NCBI GenBank assembly: GCA_902800965.1
Contig: CADCGK010000003.1
Coordinates: 1-64,000 of the forward strand
Length of the DNA stretch: 64,000 bases
Reading direction: 5' to 3'
Origin: an uncultured Bacteroidia bacterium
GTDB taxonomy: Bacteria; Bacteroidota; Bacteroidia; Bacteroidales; F082
Part shown: in pieces, positions 25,899 through 34,158 of the stretch
How the letters are laid out: each line of letters opens with the position of its first letter
Numbering within the stretch: the stretch's first letter is position 1
Notes under the pieces: model-generated
The model's input: the letters and a program-made list of their open reading frames with translations, nothing else
What the model was told of the DNA's origin: nothing
Databases searched by the model: none
Made by a program: the position numbers and the translations under genes

Positions 25899-26786
25899 AT
25901 GAAGAAGATCGGATTCTGGTTTGTCAAGGCTCTGGCGTATCTGATTGCCATTACGCCCTTTGGCTTGCTGTACCTACGATCCGACATCTATTCCTTCCTG
26001 CTATATCACGTCATTCGTTACCGTAGAAAAGTAGTGCGCGACAACCTCGTGAAGTCGTTCCCTGAGAAATCCATCAAGGAAATCAAGAAGATAGAAAAAC
26101 GGTTCTACCGCAACCTTTGCGATTTGTTTATGGAAACATGCAAGATGTTGCGACTCAAGCCCGAGGAGATGTCTCGCCACGTCACTTTCACGAATCCGGA
26201 ATTGATCCAGTCGCTTTATGAAAAGGGCAGGAGCGTGTTTACCTCCATTCCCCATTCAGGTAACTGGGAGTGGTATGGAAAACTCATGCATACGGTCTCC
26301 GATCATAAGGCCTCAGGTATTTATAAAAAGGTGAAGGATCCGTATTTCGATGCTTTCATGAAACAGCTGCGGCTGAACTTCAACCAAGATCAGGAAGAGA
26401 TGATCGAAGCCTCAACGGCGTTGAAAGCCTTGGTGCGACGCAAGGAGATGGTCAACGCCATCCTTATAGTTGCCGACCAGTCACCCCGTGGCATTGCCAG
26501 CGACTATTGGACCGATTTCCTGCACCGTGATACCTGCTGGTTCTATGGCTTGGAAAAGATGGCCAAACTGTTGGATTATGCCGTGGTCTTCGTCGATATG
26601 CGCAGGGTGGGGAGAGGCCAATATACGGTTAGCTTCGACTTGATTTGTGAGGATCCCAAAGCCATGGAAGAAGGCGCCATCATGGAACAATATGTGCGTC
26701 ATGTGGAGCGTTTCATCCATGATAATCCTGATAACTGGCTGTGGTCTCACCGCCGATGGAAACATACAAGGCAGCAACAGGCATGA
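25899..26786 (+). CDS. LpxL/HtrB-like lipid A (lysophospholipid) acyltransferase
   Basis: The 295-residue protein has an N-terminal hydrophobic helix and the acyltransferase motif HX4E in SIPHSGNWEWYG, followed by GIYKKVKDPYFDAFMKQLR and IVADQSPRG, the usual LpxL-family blocks. Enzymes of this group add secondary acyl chains to lipid A or related lipids on the inner leaflet of the inner membrane. Bacteroidota normally carry one such enzyme for penta-acyl lipid A. It is flanked by the GWxTD gene upstream and overlaps a glycosyltransferase start by four bases (ATGA). Confidence 0.9.
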   Translation: MKKIGFWFVKALAYLIAITPFGLLYLRSDIYSFLLYHVIRYRRKVVRDNLVKSFPEKSIKEIKKIEKRFYRNLCDLFMETCKMLRLKPEEMSRHVTFTNPELIQSLYEKGRSVFTSIPHSGNWEWYGKLMHTVSDHKASGIYKKVKDPYFDAFMKQLRLNFNQDQEEMIEASTALKALVRRKEMVNAILIVADQSPRGIASDYWTDFLHRDTCWFYGLEKMAKLLDYAVVFVDMRRVGRGQYTVSFDLICEDPKAMEEGAIMEQYVRHVERFIHDNPDNWLWSHRRWKHTRQQQA

Positions 26787-27811
26787 AAAAAGTCGCGGTT
26801 GTCATATTGAATTACAATGGTAAGAAATTTCTTGAGGAGTTTCTCCCTAATGTTATTGCCAACACCAATGCCGAGATGGCTGAGATTGTGGTTGCCGACA
26901 ATGCCTCGACCGACGGTTCTGTGGCTTTCATGCAGGAACGTTTCCCTGGCATCCGATTGATCGTCAATGACTTTAATGGTGGCTTCGCAACAGGATATAA
27001 TCTTGCCTTGAAACAAATCGAAGCGGAATACTTCGTGTTGTTGAATTCTGATATCGAAGTGACGCCGCAATGGATAGAACCTGTCATCGAATTGATGGAC
27101 TCTGACCCCAACATAGCCGCTTGCCAACCGAAAATATTGTCGTATTACGACAAGGAGAAGTTCGAATATGCTGGCGCATCAGGAGGCTTCATCGACAAGT
27201 ATGGCTATCCGTTCTGCCGTGGACGTGTGTTCCAACATCTGGAGGAGGATCATGGCCAATATGATGATGCCTGCGAGGTGTTCTGGGCGACAGGTGCCTG
27301 TATGTTTGTACGGGCAGATCTCTATCTGCAGCATGGAGGCCTCGATGATTCTTTCTTTGCCCACATGGAAGAGATCGACTTCTGCTGGAGGATGAAAAAC
27401 TTAGGCTACAAGATATATTGCTGTCCCCAGTCGAAAGTCTATCATATTGGAGGCGGCACCTTGCCAAAGAGCTCAGCGCGCAAGACCTATCTGAATTTTA
27501 GGAATAACCTTTCGTTGCTGTACAAAAACCTCCCGTCCAACCGTGTCTTTTGGACCATAGCCTACCGCATCGTGCTGGATTGGGTGGCCGCACTAAAATT
27601 CTTGTGTGGTGGTGGCTTGAAGGATTACTGGGCTGTCATCAGGGCTCATTTCGCGTTTTATAGGCGCATTCCTTCCTTGCGGAAAGTCCGTAAAGGACTG
27701 CCAAAACAGCTGGTAGGTCAGGTGTATCAACGCAATATTGTCTTTGAGAATTTCTTGAGAGGCAAGAAACTATATTCGGAATTAGATCCCCAGAAGTTCA
27801 CGCACAGCTAA
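26783..27811 (+). CDS. family 2 glycosyltransferase (rhamnosyltransferase-like)
   Basis: The ATG at 26783 overlaps the stop of the acyltransferase gene. The 342-residue protein is a GT-A fold family 2 enzyme. It has VVILNYNGKKFLEEFLP at the start, VVADNASTDGS, NGGFATGYNLAL, and a DxD-type LLNSDIEVTP. Later come FWATGACMFVRADLY and FFAHMEEIDFCWRMKNLGYKIYCCP, as in WbbL/RfbN rhamnosyltransferases. It probably adds a sugar to lipopolysaccharide or another envelope glycan. The last 30 bases overlap the 3' end of aroQ on the opposite strand. Confidence 0.9.
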   Translation: MKKVAVVILNYNGKKFLEEFLPNVIANTNAEMAEIVVADNASTDGSVAFMQERFPGIRLIVNDFNGGFATGYNLALKQIEAEYFVLLNSDIEVTPQWIEPVIELMDSDPNIAACQPKILSYYDKEKFEYAGASGGFIDKYGYPFCRGRVFQHLEEDHGQYDDACEVFWATGACMFVRADLYLQHGGLDDSFFAHMEEIDFCWRMKNLGYKIYCCPQSKVYHIGGGTLPKSSARKTYLNFRNNLSLLYKNLPSNRVFWTIAYRIVLDWVAALKFLCGGGLKDYWAVIRAHFAFYRRIPSLRKVRKGLPKQLVGQVYQRNIVFENFLRGKKLYSELDPQKFTHS

Positions 27812-28204
27812 ATCGTAGCCTTTCATCCCTTGCCCCATAATGCAATGCTTGCATGCTTCGGCCGTAAAGGAATGATGCCTGTAGGATTCTCTTTTGCTGA
27901 TGTCTGAGATATGCACCTCGATCACGGGGATGCTGATCGCTTTGATGCAGTCGGCCAAGGCAATGGAGGTGTGAGCGTATGCGCCGGGGTTCATGACCAC
28001 ACCGTCGTACTGATGATTGGCTTCCTGCAACTTGTCGATCAAATAGCCTTCATGGTTCGACTGGTAATAATCCAATTGGATATCAGGGAATTCGGCGATT
28101 AACGACTCCAGATAGGCTTCAAAAGAGACATTGCCGTAAATCTCTGGCTCGCGCTCGCCTAAAAGGTTTAAATTTGGCCCGTTGAGAATCAATATTTTTT
28201 TCAT
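27782..28204 (-). CDS. aroQ: 3-dehydroquinate dehydratase, type II
   Basis: The 140-residue protein has all type II dehydroquinase blocks: ILNGPNLNLLGEREPEIYG with the catalytic tyrosine, NPGAYAHTSIALADCI, and VEVHISDISKRESYRHHSF. It performs the third step of the shikimate pathway in the cytoplasm. It has its own promoter and no shikimate-pathway neighbour. Two oddities are visible: its 3' end overlaps the convergent glycosyltransferase gene by 30 bases, and the promoter -7 box lies only four bases before the ATG. Confidence 0.97.
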   Translation of the reverse strand: MKKILILNGPNLNLLGEREPEIYGNVSFEAYLESLIAEFPDIQLDYYQSNHEGYLIDKLQEANHQYDGVVMNPGAYAHTSIALADCIKAISIPVIEVHISDISKRESYRHHSFTAEACKHCIMGQGMKGYDLAVRELLGI

Positions 28205-28208
28205 AATG

Positions 28209-28216
28209 CAAAAGTA
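28209..28216 (-). promoter_or_regulatory. -7 element four bases from the aroQ start codon
   Basis: The minus strand reads TACTTTTG-CATT-ATG, implying a leaderless or nearly leaderless aroQ mRNA. Confidence 0.45.
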
Positions 28217-28230
28217 GTGTTATTTTTTCA

Positions 28231-28238
28231 TATATTTG
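28231..28238 (+). promoter_or_regulatory. -7 promoter element (TATATTTG) for the aldo/keto reductase
   Basis: TATATTTG lies 17 bases before the ATG at 28256. No consensus -33 box is found. Confidence 0.4.
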
Positions 28239-28255
28239 GAGCAAAATCTAAAGAT

Positions 28256-29275
28256 ATGAAGAGAATCGCTATTGGCAACACAGGCCTGAAAGTAAACAAA
28301 AACGGCTTTGGAGCTTTGCCGATCCAAAGAGTCAACATGAAGGAAGCAGTTTACTTGCTTCAAAAGGCGTACGACAACGGCATTGATTTTTACGATACGG
28401 CGCGTTTTTACACCGATAGTGAGGAAAAGATCGGTGAGGCGTTGTCGTCATGTCGCGACAAGATTGTGATTGCCTCGAAGACGGGCGCTACCACAGTGGA
28501 GGAGTTTTGGAAGGACCTTCACACCACGTTGACCAACCTTAAAACAGATTATTTGGATATATACCAGTTCCATAACCCCAGTTATTGCCCGAAACCAGGT
28601 GACAAAGAGGGCTTGTATGACGCGATAAAAGTGGCTCAACGCCAAGGCAAGGTGCGGTTCATCGGCATTAGCAACCACCGCCAAAGGGTAGCCTTGGAAG
28701 CCATAGAGAAAGGCTTGTATGACACCTTGCAGTATCCGTTCTCTTATCTTTCATCGAAGGAGGACGAAGCTATCGTAGAGGCGGCTAGGAAACAAGGCAT
28801 GGGTTTCATTTGTATGAAGGCACTCGCGGGTGGTCTGATCAACGATTCCGCCTTGGCCTATGCCTTCCTTGACCAATATGACCACGCGCTTCCAATATGG
28901 GGCATCCAGCGCGAGAGCGAGCTAGACGAGTTCATTTCGTATCAATCCGATCCGCCTGAGATGTCGTCAGCCAGATGGAAGAAGGTGGAGGAGGAACGCA
29001 AGGCACTTTCTGGTGATTTCTGCCGGGGTTGTGGCTATTGCATGCCATGCACCGTGGGTATCCAAATCAACGATTGCAACCGGATGAGTCTCTTCCTGCG
29101 CCGTGCCCCGTTGAGCGTCTATCTCACCGAAGAATGGGCAGAGAAGATGAAGCTGATCGAAGATTGCGTGCATTGCGACCAATGTAAGAGCAAATGCCCG
29201 TACGGTCTTGATATCCCGAATCTCCTTCAAAGGAATTATGAAGATTTCCAAACATTTTGGAACAATAAAAAATAA
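28256..29275 (+). CDS. aldo/keto reductase with C-terminal ferredoxin-like domain
   Basis: The 339-residue protein joins an aldo/keto reductase barrel to an iron-sulfur tail. The barrel shows the active-site order of the family: DFYDTARFYTDSEEKIGEAL with Asp and Tyr, IVIASKTGA with Lys and DIYQFHNP with His. The tail has CRGCGYCMPCTVGIQINDC and CVHCDQCKSKCPYGLDIP, two cysteine sets for 4Fe-4S clusters. Such fusions occur widely in anaerobes and probably exchange electrons with ferredoxin; the substrate is unknown. The start at 28256 is preferred over an earlier in-frame codon inside the promoter. The promoter of the B12 operon overlaps its last codons. Confidence 0.9.
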   Translation: MKRIAIGNTGLKVNKNGFGALPIQRVNMKEAVYLLQKAYDNGIDFYDTARFYTDSEEKIGEALSSCRDKIVIASKTGATTVEEFWKDLHTTLTNLKTDYLDIYQFHNPSYCPKPGDKEGLYDAIKVAQRQGKVRFIGISNHRQRVALEAIEKGLYDTLQYPFSYLSSKEDEAIVEAARKQGMGFICMKALAGGLINDSALAYAFLDQYDHALPIWGIQRESELDEFISYQSDPPEMSSARWKKVEEERKALSGDFCRGCGYCMPCTVGIQINDCNRMSLFLRRAPLSVYLTEEWAEKMKLIEDCVHCDQCKSKCPYGLDIPNLLQRNYEDFQTFWNNKK

Positions 29276-29288
29276 TTTATTATTTTTG
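29256..29288 (+). promoter_or_regulatory. promoter of the cobalamin-riboswitch operon
   Basis: TTTG (29256-29259), 21 bases, TATTTTTG (29281-29288) is an exact consensus match. It starts inside the 3' end of the reductase gene and would begin transcription just before the riboswitch. Confidence 0.75.
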
Positions 29289-29297
29289 CCAACGATA

Positions 29298-29455
29298 TGT
29301 GGTGTCCGAAAGGACTCAATAGGGAATCGGGTGTGAATCCCGGACAGTTCCCGCTGCTGTGTCGGTTGGACGCTTGTCACAAAGCCACTGTCGGACGCTC
29401 CGTCTGATGGGAAGGCGGCAAGTAGAGACCCAAGTCAGAAGACCTGCCCCGTGTC
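29298..29455 (+). promoter_or_regulatory. cobalamin (B12) riboswitch
   Basis: The leader contains the conserved cobalamin aptamer landmarks in order: ggtgtccgaaaggact, agggaatcgggtgtgaatcc, cggacagttcccgctgctgt, the B12-box-like aaagccactg, and ccaagtcagaagacctgcc. The expression platform probably extends towards 29500; I did not identify a clear terminator, so control may be at translation. About 110 bases separate the aptamer from the ATG at 29565. Regulation by adenosylcobalamin or another corrinoid is expected to repress the downstream surface proteins and BtuF-like protein when B12 is plentiful. Confidence 0.95.
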
Positions 29456-29564
29456 GCTGAAAACAAAGCTTTCGGGATAAGAGCTGGCTTCATTTATTTA
29501 AAATAGGTGCCCCAACCCCGTCCTTGAAGTTTTGAGGGAAATGAATTATTAACCTTAAAAACTT

Positions 29565-30776
29565 ATGCGTATGCGTTTCAAAAACTTTACCCTTTTGTTC
29601 CTTATGGGAATCTTCGGTCTTTTCACGACCAACCTCTTTGCTCAAGAGGATGCCACCATCACCCCTGATCAAATCAAATTCTGGATTGGTGAAGGTGAAA
29701 ACGAGGCTATTTTTATTGCCAACTGGGCTGAACCCGACACTGCTTTGGCATGGGGCTATCGCTTCAATGCTGAAAACGTCACTGTTAAAGAAATCATGGA
29801 TGGCATTGCTGCAGCTGATTACCGTTTCAGTTATGAAGCAACTGATGCTGGTTGGCTCCTCAATATGCATTTTAACGATGGTAACCTTGACCTGAGTCTT
29901 GTAGAAGAGATGTGGGTTTCATTTTTGATCAATGGTAATTCCTCATGGGATACCTTTGATGTGGCTACGGTCGCTCCTGGCGAATATGTGAAATTAGGTG
30001 ACACTCATTGCGGCACCTTAGTTGATCCTGTGAACTACATCTATGTGTGGGAAAAGGAAGTTGTCGCCGTGTATCCGCTGGCCAATGAGGCCATGATCGA
30101 TCCTTCTGAAATCCTTTACTGGGTTGGCGAAGGCGAGAATGAGGCCATCTTCGCAGTGAACTTCGCTGAACCTGAAGATGTATGCTATGCTTGGGGCTAC
30201 CGTTTCTCAACGGATAATGTTACAATCAAAGACATGATGGATGACATTGCTGCCGCTGATAGTCGTTTTGATTTTGATGCATCGGTTGAGGGCTGGCTGA
30301 ACAAAATCACTTTTGCCAATGGTGAGCGTTATTTCGTTCTCGAAGGCTTCAATGCCATGTATAATCTGAATGGTGCCATGTCATGGCTGACCTTTGACCA
30401 ACAAACAGTTGTGAATGGCGACTTTGTGAAATGGGGTGACTATCGTATCGGTACCGAGATTGCTGCCTGGACATACGTTTGGGAAACACCTGTACAGCCT
30501 GTTACTGTCAATACAGAGGTGATCGAAAGCACCAACACTTCACTCTCGCTCTATCCCAATCCTGCCACATCCTACACCATGCTGAAACTTGATGGCATGA
30601 CTGATGATGCAGTAGTGTCTGTCGTTGATCTCCAAGGCAGAGTGTTGAGCACTTTCACGGTACAGCAAGCCAACGAGCCTGTCCGTATCGAAACAGCAGG
30701 TTATCGTGCAGGCATTTATTTTGTGACTGTGAGCAATGCCACAAGCCGTCAGACGGTGAAGCTCTCTGTGCAATGA
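29565..30776 (+). CDS. B12-regulated T9SS surface protein with a duplicated domain
   Basis: First gene after the riboswitch. The 403-residue precursor has a signal peptide (FTLLFLMGIFGLFTTNLFA), then two copies of a ~135-residue domain (about 26-160 and 180-315). Each copy has the pattern W(I/V)GEGENEAIF..N.AEP...AWGYRF, a VTVKEIMDGIAAAD-like helix, GW.....F..G, and a closing YVWE. The C-terminus is a T9SS sorting domain (SLYPNPATSYTMLK). I do not recognise a characterised function. Riboswitch control suggests a surface corrinoid-binding or capture role; that is inference. ATG 29565 or 29571 could start the gene. The stop overlaps the next ATG (ATGA). Confidence 0.8.
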   Translation: MRMRFKNFTLLFLMGIFGLFTTNLFAQEDATITPDQIKFWIGEGENEAIFIANWAEPDTALAWGYRFNAENVTVKEIMDGIAAADYRFSYEATDAGWLLNMHFNDGNLDLSLVEEMWVSFLINGNSSWDTFDVATVAPGEYVKLGDTHCGTLVDPVNYIYVWEKEVVAVYPLANEAMIDPSEILYWVGEGENEAIFAVNFAEPEDVCYAWGYRFSTDNVTIKDMMDDIAAADSRFDFDASVEGWLNKITFANGERYFVLEGFNAMYNLNGAMSWLTFDQQTVVNGDFVKWGDYRIGTEIAAWTYVWETPVQPVTVNTEVIESTNTSLSLYPNPATSYTMLKLDGMTDDAVVSVVDLQGRVLSTFTVQQANEPVRIETAGYRAGIYFVTVSNATSRQTVKLSVQ

Positions 30777-31747
30777 AAAGAATCTTATCCATATTTTTAG
30801 TTGTTCTCCCGCTGCTGTCGGTGGCGCAGTTCGCACCACCGGCGGGGCAGGAGGGTTCTACAGCCATCCATGAAGACTCTCCAGCCTTCGTGGCATGGGC
30901 TACGGGGTGCACCGTGGAACGCGGTCCCAAGCAAATCGACAAGCCTGAGAACGGCTTGGCTTCGTATGGCGTGGATGCCGACGCGTTGGGCAAACCAGAT
31001 GGATTGCTGGTGGTCAGCCTTGGCGATGGCGGTAAAGCGGTGCTGACCTTCGACTCGCCTATCTGCAATGGCGACGGATTTGACTTTGCCGTGTTCGAGA
31101 ATCCTCTCAAATACGCTCAGGACACCAACCTCTATTTCCTTGAACTAGCTTTCGTGGAAGTGAGCTCTGACGGAGAGAACTACTTTCGTTTCCCAGCCGT
31201 CTCTCTCTTCCCCGAGACACCTCAAATTGGGAGCTTTGAATGTACGGATCCCAAGCTCATCAATAACTTCGCGGGCAAGTACGCCTCCCACTATGGAACA
31301 CCTTTCGATTTGGACGAGCTGCCTGATGATGTGCTGCTCAACAAGGATCGCATCACACATGTGCGCCTTGTCGATGTGGTAGGATGCGTCAACCCTGAAT
31401 ATGCCACCTACGACAGCGAGGGCCATATCGTCAATGATTCGTGGCCGACACCGTTCCCATCCAGCGGCTTTGACTTGGATGCCGTCGGTGTGATTCATGA
31501 TGTGGCGCATTACAGCGTCGGTGATCAAATGTCAAGGGAGATGCTCGTTTATCCCAATCCAGTCCATAATATCTTGTCAGTGAATTCGGATGATGTTGTC
31601 TCAATGACAGTCTTCTCCCTCGCTGGGCAACGGGTCTTGTCCTCGGACAATAACCGTATGGATGTCTCGATGCTTCCCAATGGGATATATGTGGTCCGTG
31701 TCATGACGAAAGAAACCACTGTGGTGAATAGATTTATTAAAAACTGA
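30773..31747 (+). CDS. B12-regulated T9SS surface protein
   Basis: The 324-residue protein starts in the ATGA overlap with the previous gene. A signal peptide (MKRILSIFLVVLPLLSVAQ) is followed by a beta-sandwich-like domain with GDGFDFAVFENPL, FVEVSSDGENYFRFPAVS and FDLDAVGVIHD, then a T9SS sorting tail (VYPNPVHNILSVNS). Similar cell-surface proteins are found in Bacteroidota cobalamin operons, but I cannot assign a family with confidence. Export, riboswitch control and coupling to the duplicated-domain protein suggest they act together at the surface, perhaps in corrinoid capture. Confidence 0.78.
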   Translation: MKRILSIFLVVLPLLSVAQFAPPAGQEGSTAIHEDSPAFVAWATGCTVERGPKQIDKPENGLASYGVDADALGKPDGLLVVSLGDGGKAVLTFDSPICNGDGFDFAVFENPLKYAQDTNLYFLELAFVEVSSDGENYFRFPAVSLFPETPQIGSFECTDPKLINNFAGKYASHYGTPFDLDELPDDVLLNKDRITHVRLVDVVGCVNPEYATYDSEGHIVNDSWPTPFPSSGFDLDAVGVIHDVAHYSVGDQMSREMLVYPNPVHNILSVNSDDVVSMTVFSLAGQRVLSSDNNRMDVSMLPNGIYVVRVMTKETTVVNRFIKN

Positions 31748-31752
31748 AACAA

Positions 31753-32823
31753 ATGAAAAGAATTACTATTGTATGTTGTTGCCTGGTGGCACTGCTGATG
31801 GCCTCTTGCGGCCCAAAGGATCCCATTACTCCTGATGCAGTAAAGATCGGTAAGGGCGTTTTCGTGATCAATGAAGGTAACTTTACCTACGCCAACTCTT
31901 CCTTGACGTTCTATAATCCCGAGATGGACACGGTAGCAAACAATTTGTTTTACCGTATTAATGGCGCTCCCATCGGTGATGTGGGACAAAGTTTGGCCTT
32001 GATCGACAAGCACCTCTACATCGTGGTCAACAACAGCAATTACATTTATAAGGTGGACGCCAGCACCCTGGTTTGCGATACCACCAAGCCTTATATTCTT
32101 ACGGGTTTCGTCCAGCCTCGTTATATGTTGCCTGTGGCACCCAATAAAGCCTACGTTTCCGACCTTGCCAGTGAAGGACTGTGGATCATCAATCCCGATG
32201 AGATGACCATCTTGGGCACCATTAATATGGGCAAATCAACGGAGACCATGGTGAAGGTTGGTAGTGAACTCTATGTGACAAACTGGTCGAAATCTTACCT
32301 TCCGGGGATGGATAACAATACCGTTCAAGTGGTTGACCTGAACAATGATGTGAAAGTCGCCGACATTGCAGTAGGCATGGAACCTAACGGAATGGTCGTG
32401 GATAAGAATGGCATGGTATGGGTGCTGTGCGAAGGTGCCATCTGGACAAATGATGCCGAAGATCCAACCCTATGGCGTATTGACCCCATGACGAAACGTG
32501 CTGAATGTATGACTTCGTTCAGTAAAGAGGATGGTGCCATGAATTTGGCCATTGATCCGACAGGCACCTATCTTTACTATTTCCTCGGCGGTGATGTGCA
32601 TCGCAAGAGCATCGACAATCCGGAAGCCGAAGACCAATTCGTAATCGCTTCGGAAGGCAAGATGTTCTATAAGATTGCCGTGAATCCGGAGAATGGTGAT
32701 ATCTATGTCTCCGACGCCAAGACATACGTGCAGAATGGTACCGTGTATCGCTATTCTTCCGATGGAGTGCTGCTGAGCTCGTTCGACGCTGGAATCTGTC
32801 CGGGATTTATGTTGTTTAATTAA
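31753..32823 (+). CDS. YncE/DUF5074-like beta-propeller lipoprotein
   Basis: The 356-residue product is a lipoprotein (LMASCGPKD) followed by a seven-bladed propeller of YncE/DUF5074 type. Repeated strands include GVFVINEGNFTYANSSLTFYNPE, LYIVVNNSNYIYKVD, PNKAYVSDLASEGLWIINP, ELYVTNWSKS, VQVVDLNNDVKVADIAVGMEPNGMVVDKNGMVWVLCEG and GDIYVSDAKTYVQNGTVYRYSSDG. Such genes recur in B12 operons of Bacteroidota. It lies five bases after the preceding gene and 23 bases before the small CWC gene, within one riboswitch-controlled unit. A scaffold or substrate-binding role on the periplasmic or outer face is plausible. Confidence 0.85.
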   Translation: MKRITIVCCCLVALLMASCGPKDPITPDAVKIGKGVFVINEGNFTYANSSLTFYNPEMDTVANNLFYRINGAPIGDVGQSLALIDKHLYIVVNNSNYIYKVDASTLVCDTTKPYILTGFVQPRYMLPVAPNKAYVSDLASEGLWIINPDEMTILGTINMGKSTETMVKVGSELYVTNWSKSYLPGMDNNTVQVVDLNNDVKVADIAVGMEPNGMVVDKNGMVWVLCEGAIWTNDAEDPTLWRIDPMTKRAECMTSFSKEDGAMNLAIDPTGTYLYYFLGGDVHRKSIDNPEAEDQFVIASEGKMFYKIAVNPENGDIYVSDAKTYVQNGTVYRYSSDGVLLSSFDAGICPGFMLFN

Positions 32824-32846
32824 GAAGATAGAAGTCAGAAGACAGA

Positions 32847-33005
32847 ATGAAGAAGATTTGTCCGAGATGCGGAAAAGAGTTCGAGTGCGTTCACTCGAAA
32901 GACTGCTGGTGCGCCAAGGTCAAGTTGAGCGAGCAAACCAGGGTTAAGTTGAAAGAGTATAACGATTGCTTATGCAAGGAATGTCTCGAAAGCTTGTCAA
33001 AATAA
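32847..33005 (+). CDS. small cysteine-rich CWC protein
   Basis: A 52-residue frame begins ATGAAGAAGATTTGTCCG. The product reads MKKICPRCGKEFEC, then CWC, then CLCKECLES: two cysteine knuckles (CPRC, CLCKEC) around a CWC triplet, the pattern of the cysteine-rich CWC family. It probably binds zinc or another metal; function unknown. It lies inside the B12 operon and its end overlaps the start of the BtuF-like gene by 25 bases in another frame, so the two are probably translationally coupled. The start follows a short gaagtcagaagaca repeat. Confidence 0.8.
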   Translation: MKKICPRCGKEFECVHSKDCWCAKVKLSEQTRVKLKEYNDCLCKECLESLSK

Positions 33006-34153
33006 GCGTGCTGCTGTGGCTTTGCGTGCTGCTTATTATGCTGTCATGCAAAAACAACAGACAGCAGCAGCCGATGCCTGAAGCGGTTTTGTCGCAGGAT
33101 AGCATTGGCGGGAATCTTTTTCGATATGCCAAGAATGTATTGGCATTCCCGACAGCATACGGTTACAAGATGGAAGTGCTCAATCCCTGGGATTCCACCC
33201 AGCGATTGGGCTCTTTCGCCTTGGTGGACGAACCTTTTCATGATCAAAACATTGCTGCCGATGGGGCTGTGGTGGTTAAGATCCCAGTCCAGTCGGTGAT
33301 TTCTTTTTCTTCTACCCAATGGTCGGTGTTCTTGGAACTTGGTGAGATCGGCCGTGTGAAGGGGATCTTGGAGGGGAGGAACATCCATAGTCCCAAGATG
33401 AAAGCTTTGTTGGCCGATGGCTCGGTTCAAGATGTCGGGACGGAGTCGGCCAAGAACATAGAACTCATGATCCAAATGCATCCCGACATTATCTTGTATT
33501 CGCCTTATTTCGATGGTAACCAGGATCCTTTGAAGGTGACGGGTGGAGCCTTGTTTCCTTTTGCCGATTACTTGGAGACCACGCCGTTGGGAAGGGCAGA
33601 ATGGATCCGTGTCGTCGGGATCTTGACGGGTCGTCAAGAAGATGCCGATGCCTGGTTCGACGATATTGAAAGCCGTTATAACGAGCTGAAAGACTGGTGC
33701 ACTGAGGTGGAGACGCGCCCTACGGTGTTCTCTGACCTGGCCTTCAATGGCCAATGGTATGTTGCCGGAGGCAAGAGCTATATTGCACAGCTGTTTGAGG
33801 ATGCCGGCGTTGATTATATCTGGAAGGACAATCCGTCCACGGCCAGTTTCCCGTTGGATTCGGAAACCATCTTGGCCAAAGCCCGGCATGCCGACTTCTG
33901 GCGTGTGGCCAACTCATCGTCGCTGCCGATGACCTACGAGTCGCTGAAACGGGAGAATGCCGTTTATGCGCTTTTCGATGCGTACAAGAACCATAAGATC
34001 ATCGTTTGCGATATCCAAGAAACGGGTTATTTCGAGACTTCACAAATCGAGCCCGAGCGACTGCTTGCCGATTTCATCTATTTGTTCCATCCCGAAGTCA
34101 TGGCGGAGCACCAACCAGATTATCAAACCAAGTATTATCGCTTGCTGGAATAG
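32981..34153 (+). CDS. BtuF-like periplasmic binding lipoprotein (cobalamin/iron-complex type)
   Basis: The 390-residue product (ATG 32981; ATG 32972 is the alternative) has a lipoprotein signal ending LIMLSCKN. It is followed by a helical-backbone metal-receptor fold: VVVKIPVQSVISFSSTQWSV, MHPDIILYSP, VVGILTGRQEDADAWFDDIESRY, FNGQWYVAGGKSYIAQLFEDAGV and ARHADFWRV. These match class III binding proteins of B12 and siderophore ABC importers. With the riboswitch upstream, corrinoid is the likely ligand. No BtuC or BtuD gene follows; instead an unrelated convergent gene ends five bases later, so the permease must be elsewhere. Lipidation would tether it to a membrane. Confidence 0.87.
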   Translation: MSRKLVKISVLLWLCVLLIMLSCKNNRQQQPMPEAVLSQDSIGGNLFRYAKNVLAFPTAYGYKMEVLNPWDSTQRLGSFALVDEPFHDQNIAADGAVVVKIPVQSVISFSSTQWSVFLELGEIGRVKGILEGRNIHSPKMKALLADGSVQDVGTESAKNIELMIQMHPDIILYSPYFDGNQDPLKVTGGALFPFADYLETTPLGRAEWIRVVGILTGRQEDADAWFDDIESRYNELKDWCTEVETRPTVFSDLAFNGQWYVAGGKSYIAQLFEDAGVDYIWKDNPSTASFPLDSETILAKARHADFWRVANSSSLPMTYESLKRENAVYALFDAYKNHKIIVCDIQETGYFETSQIEPERLLADFIYLFHPEVMAEHQPDYQTKYYRLLE

Positions 34154-34158
34154 CTTTG

